A DNA stretch of 35,407 nt from WHSW01 sp035296705 (GTDB lineage: Bacteria > Actinomycetota > Thermoleophilia > Solirubrobacterales > 70-9): the NCBI GenBank assembly GCA_035296705.1, contig DATHAL010000069.1:1-35407 (forward strand). The letters are read 5' to 3'. Each line of letters starts with the position of its first letter. Positions within the stretch are counted from its first letter, which is position 1. Positions 7,753 through 15,139 of this stretch are shown piece after piece. A program made the translations under genes and the position numbers. Under the pieces are notes generated by a model. That model did no database searches and was not told the origin of the DNA. It worked only from the letters and a program-made list of their open reading frames with translations.

Positions 7753-8502
7753 CTACGGCTCGCCCGCAGTCCACGTCGCGACCAGCTCGGTCGGCGTGAG
7801 GCCGGAGAGGCTCATGCACTCGCGGCTCAGGTGCGCCTGGTCGGCATAGCCGAGCTCGGCCGCGACACGGGCGAGCTCATCCTCCCCGCGCGCCACGGCG
7901 GGCGCGAGCGCGAGGAAGCGCTGAAAGCGAAGCACGCGATCGAGGGTCTTCGGGCCGTAGCCGACCGCGGCCTTGAACCGTCGCAGGAGCTGGCGCTCAC
8001 TCGTCGCGAGAGCGTCGCTGAGCGAGGAGACCCGGGCCCCCGGCTGTCCGAGCCAGCGGGTCGCGGCGAGCACCAGCGCGTCCGGTCCGCCGGCGTCGGC
8101 GAGGTGCGCGAGCGCGACCTCCTCGAGCGCGTGGCGCCTTGGCTCGGCAGCGCCCGCGTGCGCGACCCGCTCCTCGATGTCGCGGCCGAGCTCGCCCCAG
8201 AGGTCCTCGAGCGGGATGCGCGCGTCGCGCAGCTCGCTCGCCGGGAGCCCGAGCGCCTGGCCGGCGGTGCCCGGCCGCAGCCTGAGGCCGATCACCGTCT
8301 CGCCCGGGGCGAGCGGCGTCATCGCCGGGCCGCTGTCCGGGCCGGCGACAACGAGCTCGCCGTTTCGCCAGACGATGTCGGTGCAGCCGTCGGGCAGGAC
8401 GCGCTTGGCCTGAGGCGCGGCTGCGTCGGGGACGGCTCGCTCCCACGTGCAGACGACGACACCGGAGAGCTCCGCGGGAGGCTCGAACTCGCGGTACGCC
8501 AC
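7753..8502 (-). CDS. AraC-family transcriptional regulator
   Basis: A 249-aa regulator. The N-terminal ligand domain carries RVLPDGCTDIVWRNGELVVA and PGETVIGLRLRPG, as in AraC proteins with a DUF6597-type sensor. The C-terminal double HTH shows DALATSERQLLRRFKAAVGY, then GPKTLDRVLRFQRFL and AAELGYADQAHLSREC followed by LSGLTPTEL, a clear HTH_18 domain. The GTG start at 8502 is supported by a -10 (TAGCAT) exactly 6 nt upstream. It is divergent from the VOC gene at 8547 with a 44-bp gap, so VOC is its most likely target. The effector is unknown. Confidence 0.88.
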   Translation of the reverse strand: MAYREFEPPAELSGVVVCTWERAVPDAAAPQAKRVLPDGCTDIVWRNGELVVAGPDSGPAMTPLAPGETVIGLRLRPGTAGQALGLPASELRDARIPLEDLWGELGRDIEERVAHAGAAEPRRHALEEVALAHLADAGGPDALVLAATRWLGQPGARVSSLSDALATSERQLLRRFKAAVGYGPKTLDRVLRFQRFLALAPAVARGEDELARVAAELGYADQAHLSRECMSLSGLTPTELVATWTAGEP

Positions 8503-8508
8503 GGAACG

Positions 8509-8514
8509 ATGCTA
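8509..8514 (-). promoter_or_regulatory. -10 box (TAGCAT) for a leaderless AraC transcript
   Basis: Read on the minus strand, TAGCAT ends 6 nt before the GTG of the AraC gene. It lies in the 44-bp gap shared with the divergent VOC gene, whose own ribosome site (GGGAGGAGATGCA) lies at 8534-8546. Confidence 0.55.
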
Positions 8515-8546
8515 GGACGTAACCCCAATCGACGGGAGGAGATGCA

Positions 8547-8975
8547 ATGGATAAGCGACTGAGCCTGATCACGCTCGGCGTTGCCGACGTCTCGCGGGCG
8601 CGGAACTTCTACGAGGCGCTCGGGTGGCGCGCGGACGGAGGCGTGGACGATGAGACGGATCACGTCGTCTTCTTTCAGGCCGGCGGGATGATCGTCGCGC
8701 TCTGGGACCGGGGAAAGCTCGCCGACGACAGCGCGGTCGAGGATTCCGGGGGGTGGGGCGGCGTGACCCTCGCCTACAACGTCCGCTCCCCCGAGGAGGT
8801 GGACGCCGTCATCGACGAAGCCCGCGGCGCCGGCGCGACGATCGGCCGCCCGGGGGCGAAGACGTTCTGGGGCGGCTACTCCGGCGTCTTCATCGACCCG
8901 GACGGGCACCCGTGGGAGATCGGGCACAACCCGCGCTGGACCGTCCACGACGACGGTTCGACGACGCTGAGCTAG
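8547..8975 (+). CDS. VOC-family (glyoxalase-like) protein
   Basis: A 142-aa vicinal-oxygen-chelate fold protein. LSLITLGVADVSRARNFYEA followed by LGWRADGG is the standard first beta-alpha-beta unit, VVFFQAGGMIVALWDR follows, and FWGGYSGVFIDPDGHPWEIG plus HNPRW closes the second unit. A glutamate in PWEIG sits where metal-binding VOC proteins carry a ligand. Members include glyoxalases, dioxygenases and resistance proteins; the substrate cannot be told. The ATG has a strong ribosome site (GGGAGGAG). The divergent AraC gene probably regulates it. Its TAG stop overlaps the stop of the convergent cupin gene within the tetranucleotide CTAG (8972-8975). Confidence 0.85.
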   Translation: MDKRLSLITLGVADVSRARNFYEALGWRADGGVDDETDHVVFFQAGGMIVALWDRGKLADDSAVEDSGGWGGVTLAYNVRSPEEVDAVIDEARGAGATIGRPGAKTFWGGYSGVFIDPDGHPWEIGHNPRWTVHDDGSTTLS

Positions 8976-9535
8976 CCGGCGCCGCTTCGGTCCTCCGGCA
9001 GCCAGCCGTCGCGGTACGGCACCGGGCCGCGATGCGGAAGGTGCGCGTATGCCTCGTCCGCGTACACCGTCTCGCGCTCGACGCCGGCGCGGTGGCGGCG
9101 TGCAAGCTCCTCGACCCGGTAGCCGCCCCAGCCGTCCTCGTCGTCCTGGTGCTCGCGAGCGCCGACGGCGAGGACGACGCAGGGGGTCTTCCCGGCGCCG
9201 ATGATGATGTGGTCGGTCTCCGGGGGGCAGTGGACGAAGTCCCAGGCGCGAAGCGGCCGCTCCTCGCCCTCGATCAAGAGCAGCGCCTCGCCCGCGACCA
9301 CGAGGAAGTCCTCCTGATCGGCCTCCCAGTGATACATGCCCATCGGCTCCCCCGGCGCGAGCACGTAGAGGTTGACGCCGACCTGTGGGAACTCGGTCTC
9401 GCCCTCGAACGAAAGGCGGGCGCCGCGCCCCTCCGCCTGGTACCAGCGCCCCTCTCGCGCGTTGAGCACGAACCATCCCTCGCCGGTGGCGACGAGTCCG
9501 GTCTCCGTCGGTTCGAGCGGGGCCTCCGCGGCCAT
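8972..9535 (-). CDS. Single-domain cupin protein
   Basis: A 187-aa cupin. The first cupin motif is visible as NLYVLAPGEPMGMYHWEADQ followed by EDFLVVAGEALLLIEGE, and the second as LRAWDFVHCPPETDHIIIGA. Usual first-motif metal ligands (His/Glu) are partly present (H in YHWE), so it may bind a metal. The frame continues upstream to an ATG at 9571, but the ATG at 9535 is chosen because a -10 (TACGCT) lies 7 nt upstream of it. It is divergent from the bicupin at 9577, and its stop overlaps the VOC stop. Function unknown; an oxidoreductase, isomerase or sugar-sensing role are all possible. Confidence 0.8.
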   Translation of the reverse strand: MAAEAPLEPTETGLVATGEGWFVLNAREGRWYQAEGRGARLSFEGETEFPQVGVNLYVLAPGEPMGMYHWEADQEDFLVVAGEALLLIEGEERPLRAWDFVHCPPETDHIIIGAGKTPCVVLAVGAREHQDDEDGWGGYRVEELARRHRAGVERETVYADEAYAHLPHRGPVPYRDGWLPEDRSGAG

Positions 9536-9542
9536 CGTTCCG

Positions 9543-9548
9543 AGCGTA
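9543..9548 (-). promoter_or_regulatory. -10 box (TACGCT) for the single-domain cupin
   Basis: On the minus strand TACGCT ends 7 nt before the ATG at 9535. It mirrors an identical box on the plus strand at 9563-9568. Confidence 0.55.
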
Positions 9549-9562
9549 CCTCGCGCCACGGT

Positions 9563-9568
9563 TACGCT
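9563..9568 (+). promoter_or_regulatory. -10 box (TACGCT) for the bicupin
   Basis: TACGCT ends 8 nt before the ATG at 9577. With the minus-strand box it forms an inverted repeat (GAGCGTA, 14 nt, TACGCTC; 9542-9569), so the two promoters overlap. Confidence 0.5.
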
Positions 9569-9576
9569 CATCCGTC

Positions 9577-10377
9577 ATGAGCGAGAGCCCTGGTGACGAC
9601 ATCCTCGTTCCGCCCAAGGACGGGGAGACGATCACCGATCGTGAGGGCCGCGAGGTCGCCCTGCTCACGGGCCGCGACCGGATCACGATCACGCGCTACC
9701 GGATCGCGCCGGGCGAGCGCGGACCCGACCCGCACGTCCACCACGAGCACACTGACGCCTTCTACGTGCTCGAGGGCGAGTTGAGCTTCGTCCTCGGGCG
9801 GGAGCGCGAGACGATCGCGATGCCCGCCGGGAGCCTCGTGGCCGCGCCACCGAACGTCATCCACACCTTCGTCAACGAGAGCGACGACGAGGTCCGGTTC
9901 CTCAACCTCCACGCGCCGGACGGCGGCTTCGCCGCGTTCATGCGCGCGCGCCGCGACGGCGACGAGGAGGCCACCTTCGACACCCACGACCCGCCGCCCG
10001 ATGGAGGCCGGCCGCTCGCCGACGCGATCGTCTCGGGGCCGGGTGAGGGCGAGCGCCTCGTGGGCGAGAGTCGCTCCTGCCTGCTCAAGGCCGAACTCGA
10101 GGAGATGGCGTTCATCGAGTTCGAGATCGAGCCGGGCTACGACGGCCCCGATGTCCACGAGCACGAGAACGAGGTCGACGTCTTCTACGTCCTCGGCGGC
10201 GAGCTCGAGTTCACGGTGAACGGCTCGCGGCACCGATCGGGCGTCGGAACGCTCGCGTCAGTCCCGCCCGGTGTCGAGCACACCTTCGCGCCAGTGGGAG
10301 AGGGCGCGGCCCGGTTCCTGAACCTCCACACGCCGGACGCCGGCTTCGCCGCGTTCCTGCGCCGCGTCTCGCGTTAG
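9577..10377 (+). CDS. Two-domain cupin (bicupin) protein
   Basis: A 266-aa protein with two tandem cupin domains that look like an internal duplication. Domain 1 has HVHHEHTDAFYVLEGELSF and RFLNLHAPDGGFAAFMR; domain 2 has DVHEHENEVDVFYVLGGELE and RFLNLHTPDAGFAAFLR. Both retain the HxH...E pattern and a later His (VIHTF and VEHTF), so both could bind a metal ion. The length and pairing suggest a dioxygenase-, oxalate- or quercetinase-like fold, but no reaction is implied by the sequence. It is divergent from another cupin, with 41 bp and overlapping -10 boxes between them. A GNAT remnant starts 2 nt after its stop. Confidence 0.85.
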   Translation: MSESPGDDILVPPKDGETITDREGREVALLTGRDRITITRYRIAPGERGPDPHVHHEHTDAFYVLEGELSFVLGRERETIAMPAGSLVAAPPNVIHTFVNESDDEVRFLNLHAPDGGFAAFMRARRDGDEEATFDTHDPPPDGGRPLADAIVSGPGEGERLVGESRSCLLKAELEEMAFIEFEIEPGYDGPDVHEHENEVDVFYVLGGELEFTVNGSRHRSGVGTLASVPPGVEHTFAPVGEGAARFLNLHTPDAGFAAFLRRVSR

Positions 10378-10379
10378 GG

Positions 10380-10607
10380 GTGGAGGCGGCCGCCGTCACC
10401 GTTCGGGATGCGGCGCCGCGCGACTGGCCCGCGATCTGGCCGTTCTTCCGCGAGACACCTGCGGCGCGTCCCGCGCAAGCCCCGTCGGCCCTCACACGTC
10501 GTCGGCGCCGCCGCGAAAGCCTCAGCCCGGCCCGGGCGGTGCCGCTGGGCGCGCATCGCGGCGCCTCGCCGTTCCCGTATTTCTGCGGGATCCAGCCGCC
10601 CGGCTGA
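10380..10607 (+). pseudogene. GNAT acetyltransferase remnant
   Basis: The GTG at 10380 opens a frame whose first 25 residues (VTVRDAAPRDWPAIWPFFRE region) match the N-terminus of phosphinothricin-type GNAT acetyltransferases. After that the reading becomes Arg-rich low-complexity sequence in every frame, and no acetyl-CoA loop can be found before the next gene. It looks like a gene with its 3' nine-tenths deleted or scrambled. The open frame ends at 10607, and the rest of the gap to 10653 shows nothing. Confidence 0.5.
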
Positions 10608-10653
10608 GCCGTCCGGCGCAACTTCAACCCCCCCGGCGGGTCGATAGTGCACA

Positions 10654-12360
10654 ATGGCCGCCGTGCGTCGCTTCGTTCAGGGAGGAACACTTGTCGCTGC
10701 CTGCGCGGTCGCGCTGACGTTCGCCGCACCCGCAGGCGCCGCCAAGGAGCAGGTGCTCGGCGCCGCGAGCTACCCGGACATGACCACGTTTCGGTGCCAC
10801 ACGGACGCGATCCCCATCCACCCGGGGCAGAACCTGAACCTGTTCGGGGCGACGAAGACGTGCCCGAATGCTGAGAAGGTGCGCGGCCCCGGCGATGCGA
10901 GCGTCTTCGCTGCGGGTTCGACCGCGCAGGGATACGTCACGCGCTTCAAGCCGAGCATGGTCGAGATCCTCGGGGGCGGCAAGCTGGCGACGCCGAGCGT
11001 CTGGGACCTTCATCTGCACCACGTCGTGTGGCTCGCGCCCGGGGGCGGCCCGACCTTCGCCTCCGGTGAGGAGAAGACCGAGGCGAAGCTGCCGCAGGGC
11101 TATGGGATCAAGGTCGGCGCGGACGCCACGTGGGGTCTCAACTACATGATCCACAGCCTGAACGCATCCGAGGGTCGGCAGGTCTACATCACGTGGCAGA
11201 TCGACTGGGTGCCGGAGACCGACCCCTCGATCCAGCCGGCGGATGTCCGCTGGCTGGACGTCGCCGGCGCTCCGCAGGTCTATCCCGTCTTCGACGCCGA
11301 GCGCGGCTTCGACACGAACGGAGATGGCCGCTACAGGTTCCCCGACGAGGTGCCGACCGACCCGTCGGCTCGAGGCTACGAGGAGCGCGAGAAGATCTCG
11401 AACTCCCGCCACTGGATCGTTCCGCCGACCGGGGCGACGCTCGTCTTCGGCAGCGGGCACCTGCACCCGGGTGGGAAGCATGTCGACCTCCAGGTCGCAC
11501 GCGACGGACCGGACGCGGGCGAGGTCGATGGCGACGACCCCTCCGAGGTCAGGCGGCTCTTCCGCTCCGACGCCAAGTACTACGAACCGGCCGGTGCTGT
11601 GAGCTGGGACGTGAGCATGACCGTCACGCGGCCCGATTGGCGCGTGAAGCTGAAGGGCGGCGACACGGTCTCGATCAGCGTCACCTACGACGTCAAGAAG
11701 GCGTCCTGGTACGAGTCGATGGGGATCATGCCGCTCCTGTGGACGAGCGCAGACGATCCGGCGGCCAGGGATCCGTTCGATGACGACGCCGCGGTGAAGG
11801 CGATGTACGAGGAGGGCGGCATCCTCACCCACGGACGGCTGCCCGAGAACGTCGACAAGAAGGCGCGCAAGAACCTGAAGCTCCCCGACCCGCGCAAGGT
11901 GCGCAGCAAGGGCCGCCAGGTCCCGCGGGGCGGGCTCACGATCTCGAGCTTCCTCTACTCACGCGGCGGCTACTCGGCGTCGCGCGGCTTCCCCACCTCG
12001 GAGATGCGCCCGCCCCTCATCAGGCCGGGGCGCAGCGTGACCTTCACGAACCTCGACGCGCCGCCGGGCACGCCGGACACCGATCAGATCTGGCACAGCA
12101 TCACCTCGTGCCGGGCGCCGTGCAACAAGGGCGCAGGGATCGGCTACCCGCTCGCCAACGGGCCGATCAAGTTCGACTCGGGCCAGCTCGGCTACGGGAC
12201 TGGCACGAGCAGCGAGGTGACGACGGGCTCGAACGTCTACACGACCCCGCCGCTCACCAAGCGGGGCAAGACCTATACGTACTTCTGCCGGATCCACCCG
12301 TTCATGCGCGGAGCGGTCCGAGTCCGCGGCAAGTCCGGGGGCAAGCAGCCCTCGCTCTAG
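10654..12360 (+). CDS. Secreted PHM/SURNod19-like protein with C-terminal cupredoxin domain
   Basis: A 568-aa exported protein. A signal peptide (VAACAVALTFAAPAGAA) covers residues 1-30. Residues about 40-370 resemble the copper-type-II monooxygenase fold of PHM and plant SURNod19. Candidate CuH ligands are H122-H123 (DLHLHHVVW) and H167 (NYMIHSLN); candidate CuM ligands are H269 and H271 (GSGHLHPGG) and M356 (WYESMGIM), in the same order as in PHM. Residues about 425-555 form a plastocyanin-like domain with a full type 1 copper set: H481 (IWHS), C545, H548 and M551 (YFCRIHPFM). Cys486/Cys490 may pair. A copper-dependent oxidation or electron-transfer role outside the cell is inferred; the substrate is unknown. 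It converges on another cupredoxin gene 33 nt away. Confidence 0.65.
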   Translation: MAAVRRFVQGGTLVAACAVALTFAAPAGAAKEQVLGAASYPDMTTFRCHTDAIPIHPGQNLNLFGATKTCPNAEKVRGPGDASVFAAGSTAQGYVTRFKPSMVEILGGGKLATPSVWDLHLHHVVWLAPGGGPTFASGEEKTEAKLPQGYGIKVGADATWGLNYMIHSLNASEGRQVYITWQIDWVPETDPSIQPADVRWLDVAGAPQVYPVFDAERGFDTNGDGRYRFPDEVPTDPSARGYEEREKISNSRHWIVPPTGATLVFGSGHLHPGGKHVDLQVARDGPDAGEVDGDDPSEVRRLFRSDAKYYEPAGAVSWDVSMTVTRPDWRVKLKGGDTVSISVTYDVKKASWYESMGIMPLLWTSADDPAARDPFDDDAAVKAMYEEGGILTHGRLPENVDKKARKNLKLPDPRKVRSKGRQVPRGGLTISSFLYSRGGYSASRGFPTSEMRPPLIRPGRSVTFTNLDAPPGTPDTDQIWHSITSCRAPCNKGAGIGYPLANGPIKFDSGQLGYGTGTSSEVTTGSNVYTTPPLTKRGKTYTYFCRIHPFMRGAVRVRGKSGGKQPSL

Positions 12361-12393
12361 CCGCGTGCGGTGGCGCCCCGGGCTCGAGGAGCG

Positions 12394-12723
12394 CTACCTG
12401 ACGACCTTGACGATGCCGTCCATGTCCGGCTGGTGAATCGTGCACCGGTACTTGTAGGTGCCGAGCTTCTTGAAGACGTGGCTATAGCGGCCGCTCGTCT
12501 TCGTGCCGCTCTTGAAGCCCTTGGCGGTGACGTTGTGCTTGCCCTGCTTGAAGACCCAGGTCACCTTGTCGCCCTTGCGGATCTTCACCTTGCTCGGCCC
12601 AAACTCGAAGTCGACCACCCGGACCTTCGCCTTCGCCTTATCGGCTCCGGTCGCCGCGGGAGCCGCCGCGACGCCGGTCATCGCGGCGACACATGCCGCG
12701 AGGAGAACCACCCTGCGCTTCAC
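12394..12723 (-). CDS. Secreted plastocyanin-like cupredoxin
   Basis: A 109-aa blue-copper protein expected to act outside the membrane as an electron carrier. The N-terminus (VKRRVVLLAACVAAMTGVAA) is a signal peptide cleaved near APAATGA. The mature domain has VRVVDFEFGPSKVKIRKGD and a complete type 1 copper site: H63 (GKHNV), C94 (YRC), H97 (TIH) and M101 (PDMDG). The frame is open far upstream, but the GTG at 12723 is chosen because the signal peptide begins there and a -10 (TAGCCT) lies 7 nt upstream. It faces the PHM-like/cupredoxin fusion, so the two probably work in the same copper-dependent process. Length is normal for pseudoazurin/plastocyanin relatives. Confidence 0.85.
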   Translation of the reverse strand: MKRRVVLLAACVAAMTGVAAAPAATGADKAKAKVRVVDFEFGPSKVKIRKGDKVTWVFKQGKHNVTAKGFKSGTKTSGRYSHVFKKLGTYKYRCTIHQPDMDGIVKVVR

Positions 12724-12730
12724 ACTCGGC

Positions 12731-12736
12731 AGGCTA
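12731..12736 (-). promoter_or_regulatory. -10 box (TAGCCT) for the cupredoxin
   Basis: On the minus strand TAGCCT ends 7 nt before the GTG at 12723, fixing that codon as the likely leaderless start. Confidence 0.55.
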
Positions 12737-12817
12737 CTGGAGCCGCGCGAGATCGGTTGAGCGGCGGTCGATCGGTTGGCGCTTGCGGGCCGGGACGGGC
12801 TGTGAGAGGTTCCGGCC

Positions 12818-13999
12818 GTGAGGGGAAGGCGCGCGCTTTCGATCGGCCTGTCGGCGCTCGCGCTGCTCGCGGCCGCCTCGAGCGCGAGCGCCGGCGAGCC
12901 GCGGATCGTCGGCGGCGCGTCGACGACGATCGAGCAGGTTCCCTGGCAGGTCGCGCTGATCGACACCGCATCGGGACAGCAGTTCTGCGGGGGGACGCTC
13001 GTCGCGCCGGCGATCGTGGTCACTGCGGCGCATTGCATGTACCAGTTCGGACCCATCCCCAGCGCGTGTGCGCTCGGCGGCGGGTTCAACTTCTCGGCCG
13101 CCGACCAGTTCGTGGTCACCGGCCGTACCGCGCTCTCCTCGAGCCAGGGTCAGCAGATCCCGCTCGCCGAGGTCTACTACTTCGAGGATGACGGTCACGC
13201 GCAGGCGCAGTCGACCGGTGACGGGAACGGCCTCTTCAACTGCGAAACCAACGAATGGGACGTCGCCTTCCTCCAGCTCGCACAACCCTCGACGACCGGC
13301 ACGCCGATCAAGCTCGCCGGTCCGGACGAGGCCTCGGCCTGGGCGCCTGGGCAGCCCGCGACGATCAGCGGCTGGGGAGATCTCAGCGAGGGCGCCAACA
13401 CGGGCTCGGACCAGCTCCAGGCCGCCGAGGTGCAGATGATCGGCGACGCGACCTGCGGCTCGCCGAGCGTCTATGGGACCGATTTCTTCGCCGCGACGAT
13501 GGTCTGCGCGGGGATCTTCCCGGCGGGCGGCAAGGACACCTGTCAGGGCGACAGCGGCGGGCCGCTCGTCGTGCGGCTCCCGACCCGGAACCTGCCGCGC
13601 CTCGTCGGCGACACGAGCTTCGGCGAGGGCTGCGCCAGGCCGAACTTCCCCGGCGTCTACGGCCGCGTTGCGGCTGACCCGATGCGCTCGGCGCTCCGCG
13701 CCGGGATCCTTGCGGTGGCGGGCGTGGACGTCGTCGGGGACTCGACCCCGCCCGTGGCCAAGATCGTCAAGCACCCGAGAAAGCGCGGGATGAAGCGAAG
13801 GGCGAGGTTCAAGTTCGTCGCCAACGAGCCGGCGACGTTCGAGTGCAAGATCGACCGCTCCCGGTTCAAGGCCTGCTCCTCGCCGTTCAGGCGCAACGTG
13901 GGCCGCCGGCGCCACAGGTTCAAGGTCCGCGCGGTAGACGCCCAGGACAACGTGGGCAAGGCCGACCGCTTCAAGTGGCGCGTGAAACGGCGTCGCTGA
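12818..13999 (+). CDS. Secreted trypsin-like serine protease with C-terminal extracellular domain
   Basis: A 393-aa S1 peptidase. A signal peptide (ALSIGLSALALLAAASSASA) is followed by RIVGGASTTIEQVPWQVAL, the classical activation N-terminus at residue 30. The catalytic triad is H72 (TAAHC), D148 (NEWDVAFL) and S246 (GDSGGP). D240, six residues before the serine, is the S1-pocket aspartate of trypsin, so cleavage after Arg/Lys is expected. Residues 310-393 form a basic beta-rich domain (FECKIDRSRFKACSSPF, then HRFKVRAVDAQDNVG) of a type common in thermoleophilian secreted proteins, likely for attachment. Only two or three residues precede the Ile of IVGG after signal cleavage, so a long propeptide is absent. 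Confidence 0.9.
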   Translation: MRGRRALSIGLSALALLAAASSASAGEPRIVGGASTTIEQVPWQVALIDTASGQQFCGGTLVAPAIVVTAAHCMYQFGPIPSACALGGGFNFSAADQFVVTGRTALSSSQGQQIPLAEVYYFEDDGHAQAQSTGDGNGLFNCETNEWDVAFLQLAQPSTTGTPIKLAGPDEASAWAPGQPATISGWGDLSEGANTGSDQLQAAEVQMIGDATCGSPSVYGTDFFAATMVCAGIFPAGGKDTCQGDSGGPLVVRLPTRNLPRLVGDTSFGEGCARPNFPGVYGRVAADPMRSALRAGILAVAGVDVVGDSTPPVAKIVKHPRKRGMKRRARFKFVANEPATFECKIDRSRFKACSSPFRRNVGRRRHRFKVRAVDAQDNVGKADRFKWRVKRRR

Positions 14000-14069
14000 G
14001 GACGCCGTGCGTCCACAGATCGGCTTGATTTCAAGGCGCTCGAGGGCTATAGGTTCAGGCGAGCAGGTG

Positions 14070-15116
14070 ATGGCGAAGACGGCGGGCGATCTGGGCGGGC
14101 AGCTCGGGGCGGGACGGGTGATCGACCCGCCCGGGGCGCTGCCGCAGCTCGCCACCCGCCTCGATCCGTCGGGGCCGGTGCGCCCGTTCGAGTTCGAGGT
14201 CGCCGTCGAGGAGCTCTGCCTCGAGCTGAACTCGCTGCGCGAGATCCGCGAGAGCGCCGGCGGCGATCGGCGGCGGATGTCGGCTCGGGTCGCCGACATC
14301 GTCGCCGCGCGCGGCAAGCTCCACAACCCCGAGACCGACTCGGGCGGCGTCCTGGTGGGGACGGTGACCGCGGTCGGCGAGCGCTTTCATGCCCCGCCCG
14401 AGCTCGGGGAGTGCATCATCACGCTCGGCTCGTTGACCGTGACGCCCCTGCGGCTCGAGACGGTCGCGCGGGTCGACCCGATCTCGCCGCTGGTCGAGGC
14501 CCGGGGCACCGCCTATGTCTTCGACCGCGCCGCCTGGGCGCCGGTTCCGGAGGACCTGCCGCTGACCGCCGCGCTCGAGATCTACGACGTTTGCGCGGGG
14601 GCTTCGCACGTGCGCGCGCTGGCGCCCCCGGACGGGACGATCTGCGTGCTGGGAGCGGGGCGGGCCGGCAAGCTGGCGATGGCGGCGGCGCGCGACTCGG
14701 CTCCGGCGGCGACCGTCGTCGCCGTCGACCTCGATCCCGACGCGATCGAGCTCGCGCGCGAGTTCGGGCTCTGCGACGTCGGCGTCACCGCAGACCTTCG
14801 TGACCCCGTCGCGACACTCGAAGCGGTGCGCGGCGCCGGGGCGGCGCCCGCGCGGCTGACCGTGTTCACGGCGAACGCGAGGCGCTGCGAGGCAACGGCG
14901 CTCCTGCTCACGGCCGACGACGGAACCGTCCTCTTCTTCTCCATGGCCGCCAGCTTCTCGGCCGCGGCTCTCGCCGCCGACGGGATCGGCTCGTGCGCGC
15001 GGATGGTGATCGGCAGCGACTACTCGTCCGACTGCGGCGCCTACGCGCTCGAGCTCGTGCGGACGTCGAAGCGGCTTCGCGGCGCGCTCGAGATCCCGGT
15101 TCCGGCGCCCTTCTGA
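14070..15116 (+). CDS. kdd: L-erythro-3,5-diaminohexanoate dehydrogenase
   Basis: A 348-aa NAD(P)-dependent oxidative deaminase of the lysine fermentation pathway, converting 3,5-diaminohexanoate to 5-amino-3-oxohexanoate. Family marks include GKLHNPETDSGGVLVGTV, then ELGECIITLGSLTVTPLRL, AYVFDRAAWAP and, in the Rossmann half, TICVLGAGRAGKLAMAAARD followed by FSMAASFSAAALAADGIG. Length matches the family. The ATG at 14070 is preferred over in-frame upstream codons because a GAGCAGG ribosome site precedes it; a TAGGTT -10 lies 14 nt upstream. No lysine 2,3- or 5,6-aminomutase, kce or kal gene is in the window, so the gene is an orphan here. The glycerate kinase gene follows after 23 nt. Confidence 0.8.
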   Translation: MAKTAGDLGGQLGAGRVIDPPGALPQLATRLDPSGPVRPFEFEVAVEELCLELNSLREIRESAGGDRRRMSARVADIVAARGKLHNPETDSGGVLVGTVTAVGERFHAPPELGECIITLGSLTVTPLRLETVARVDPISPLVEARGTAYVFDRAAWAPVPEDLPLTAALEIYDVCAGASHVRALAPPDGTICVLGAGRAGKLAMAAARDSAPAATVVAVDLDPDAIELAREFGLCDVGVTADLRDPVATLEAVRGAGAAPARLTVFTANARRCEATALLLTADDGTVLFFSMAASFSAAALAADGIGSCARMVIGSDYSSDCGAYALELVRTSKRLRGALEIPVPAPF

Positions 15117-15139
15117 GGTCGCCCCGGCGAGATGGCCCG

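Noticed and set aside
13657..14034. Minus-strand frame opposite the protease C-terminus
   Set aside because: Lies entirely within a strongly supported protease gene and shows no domain of its own.
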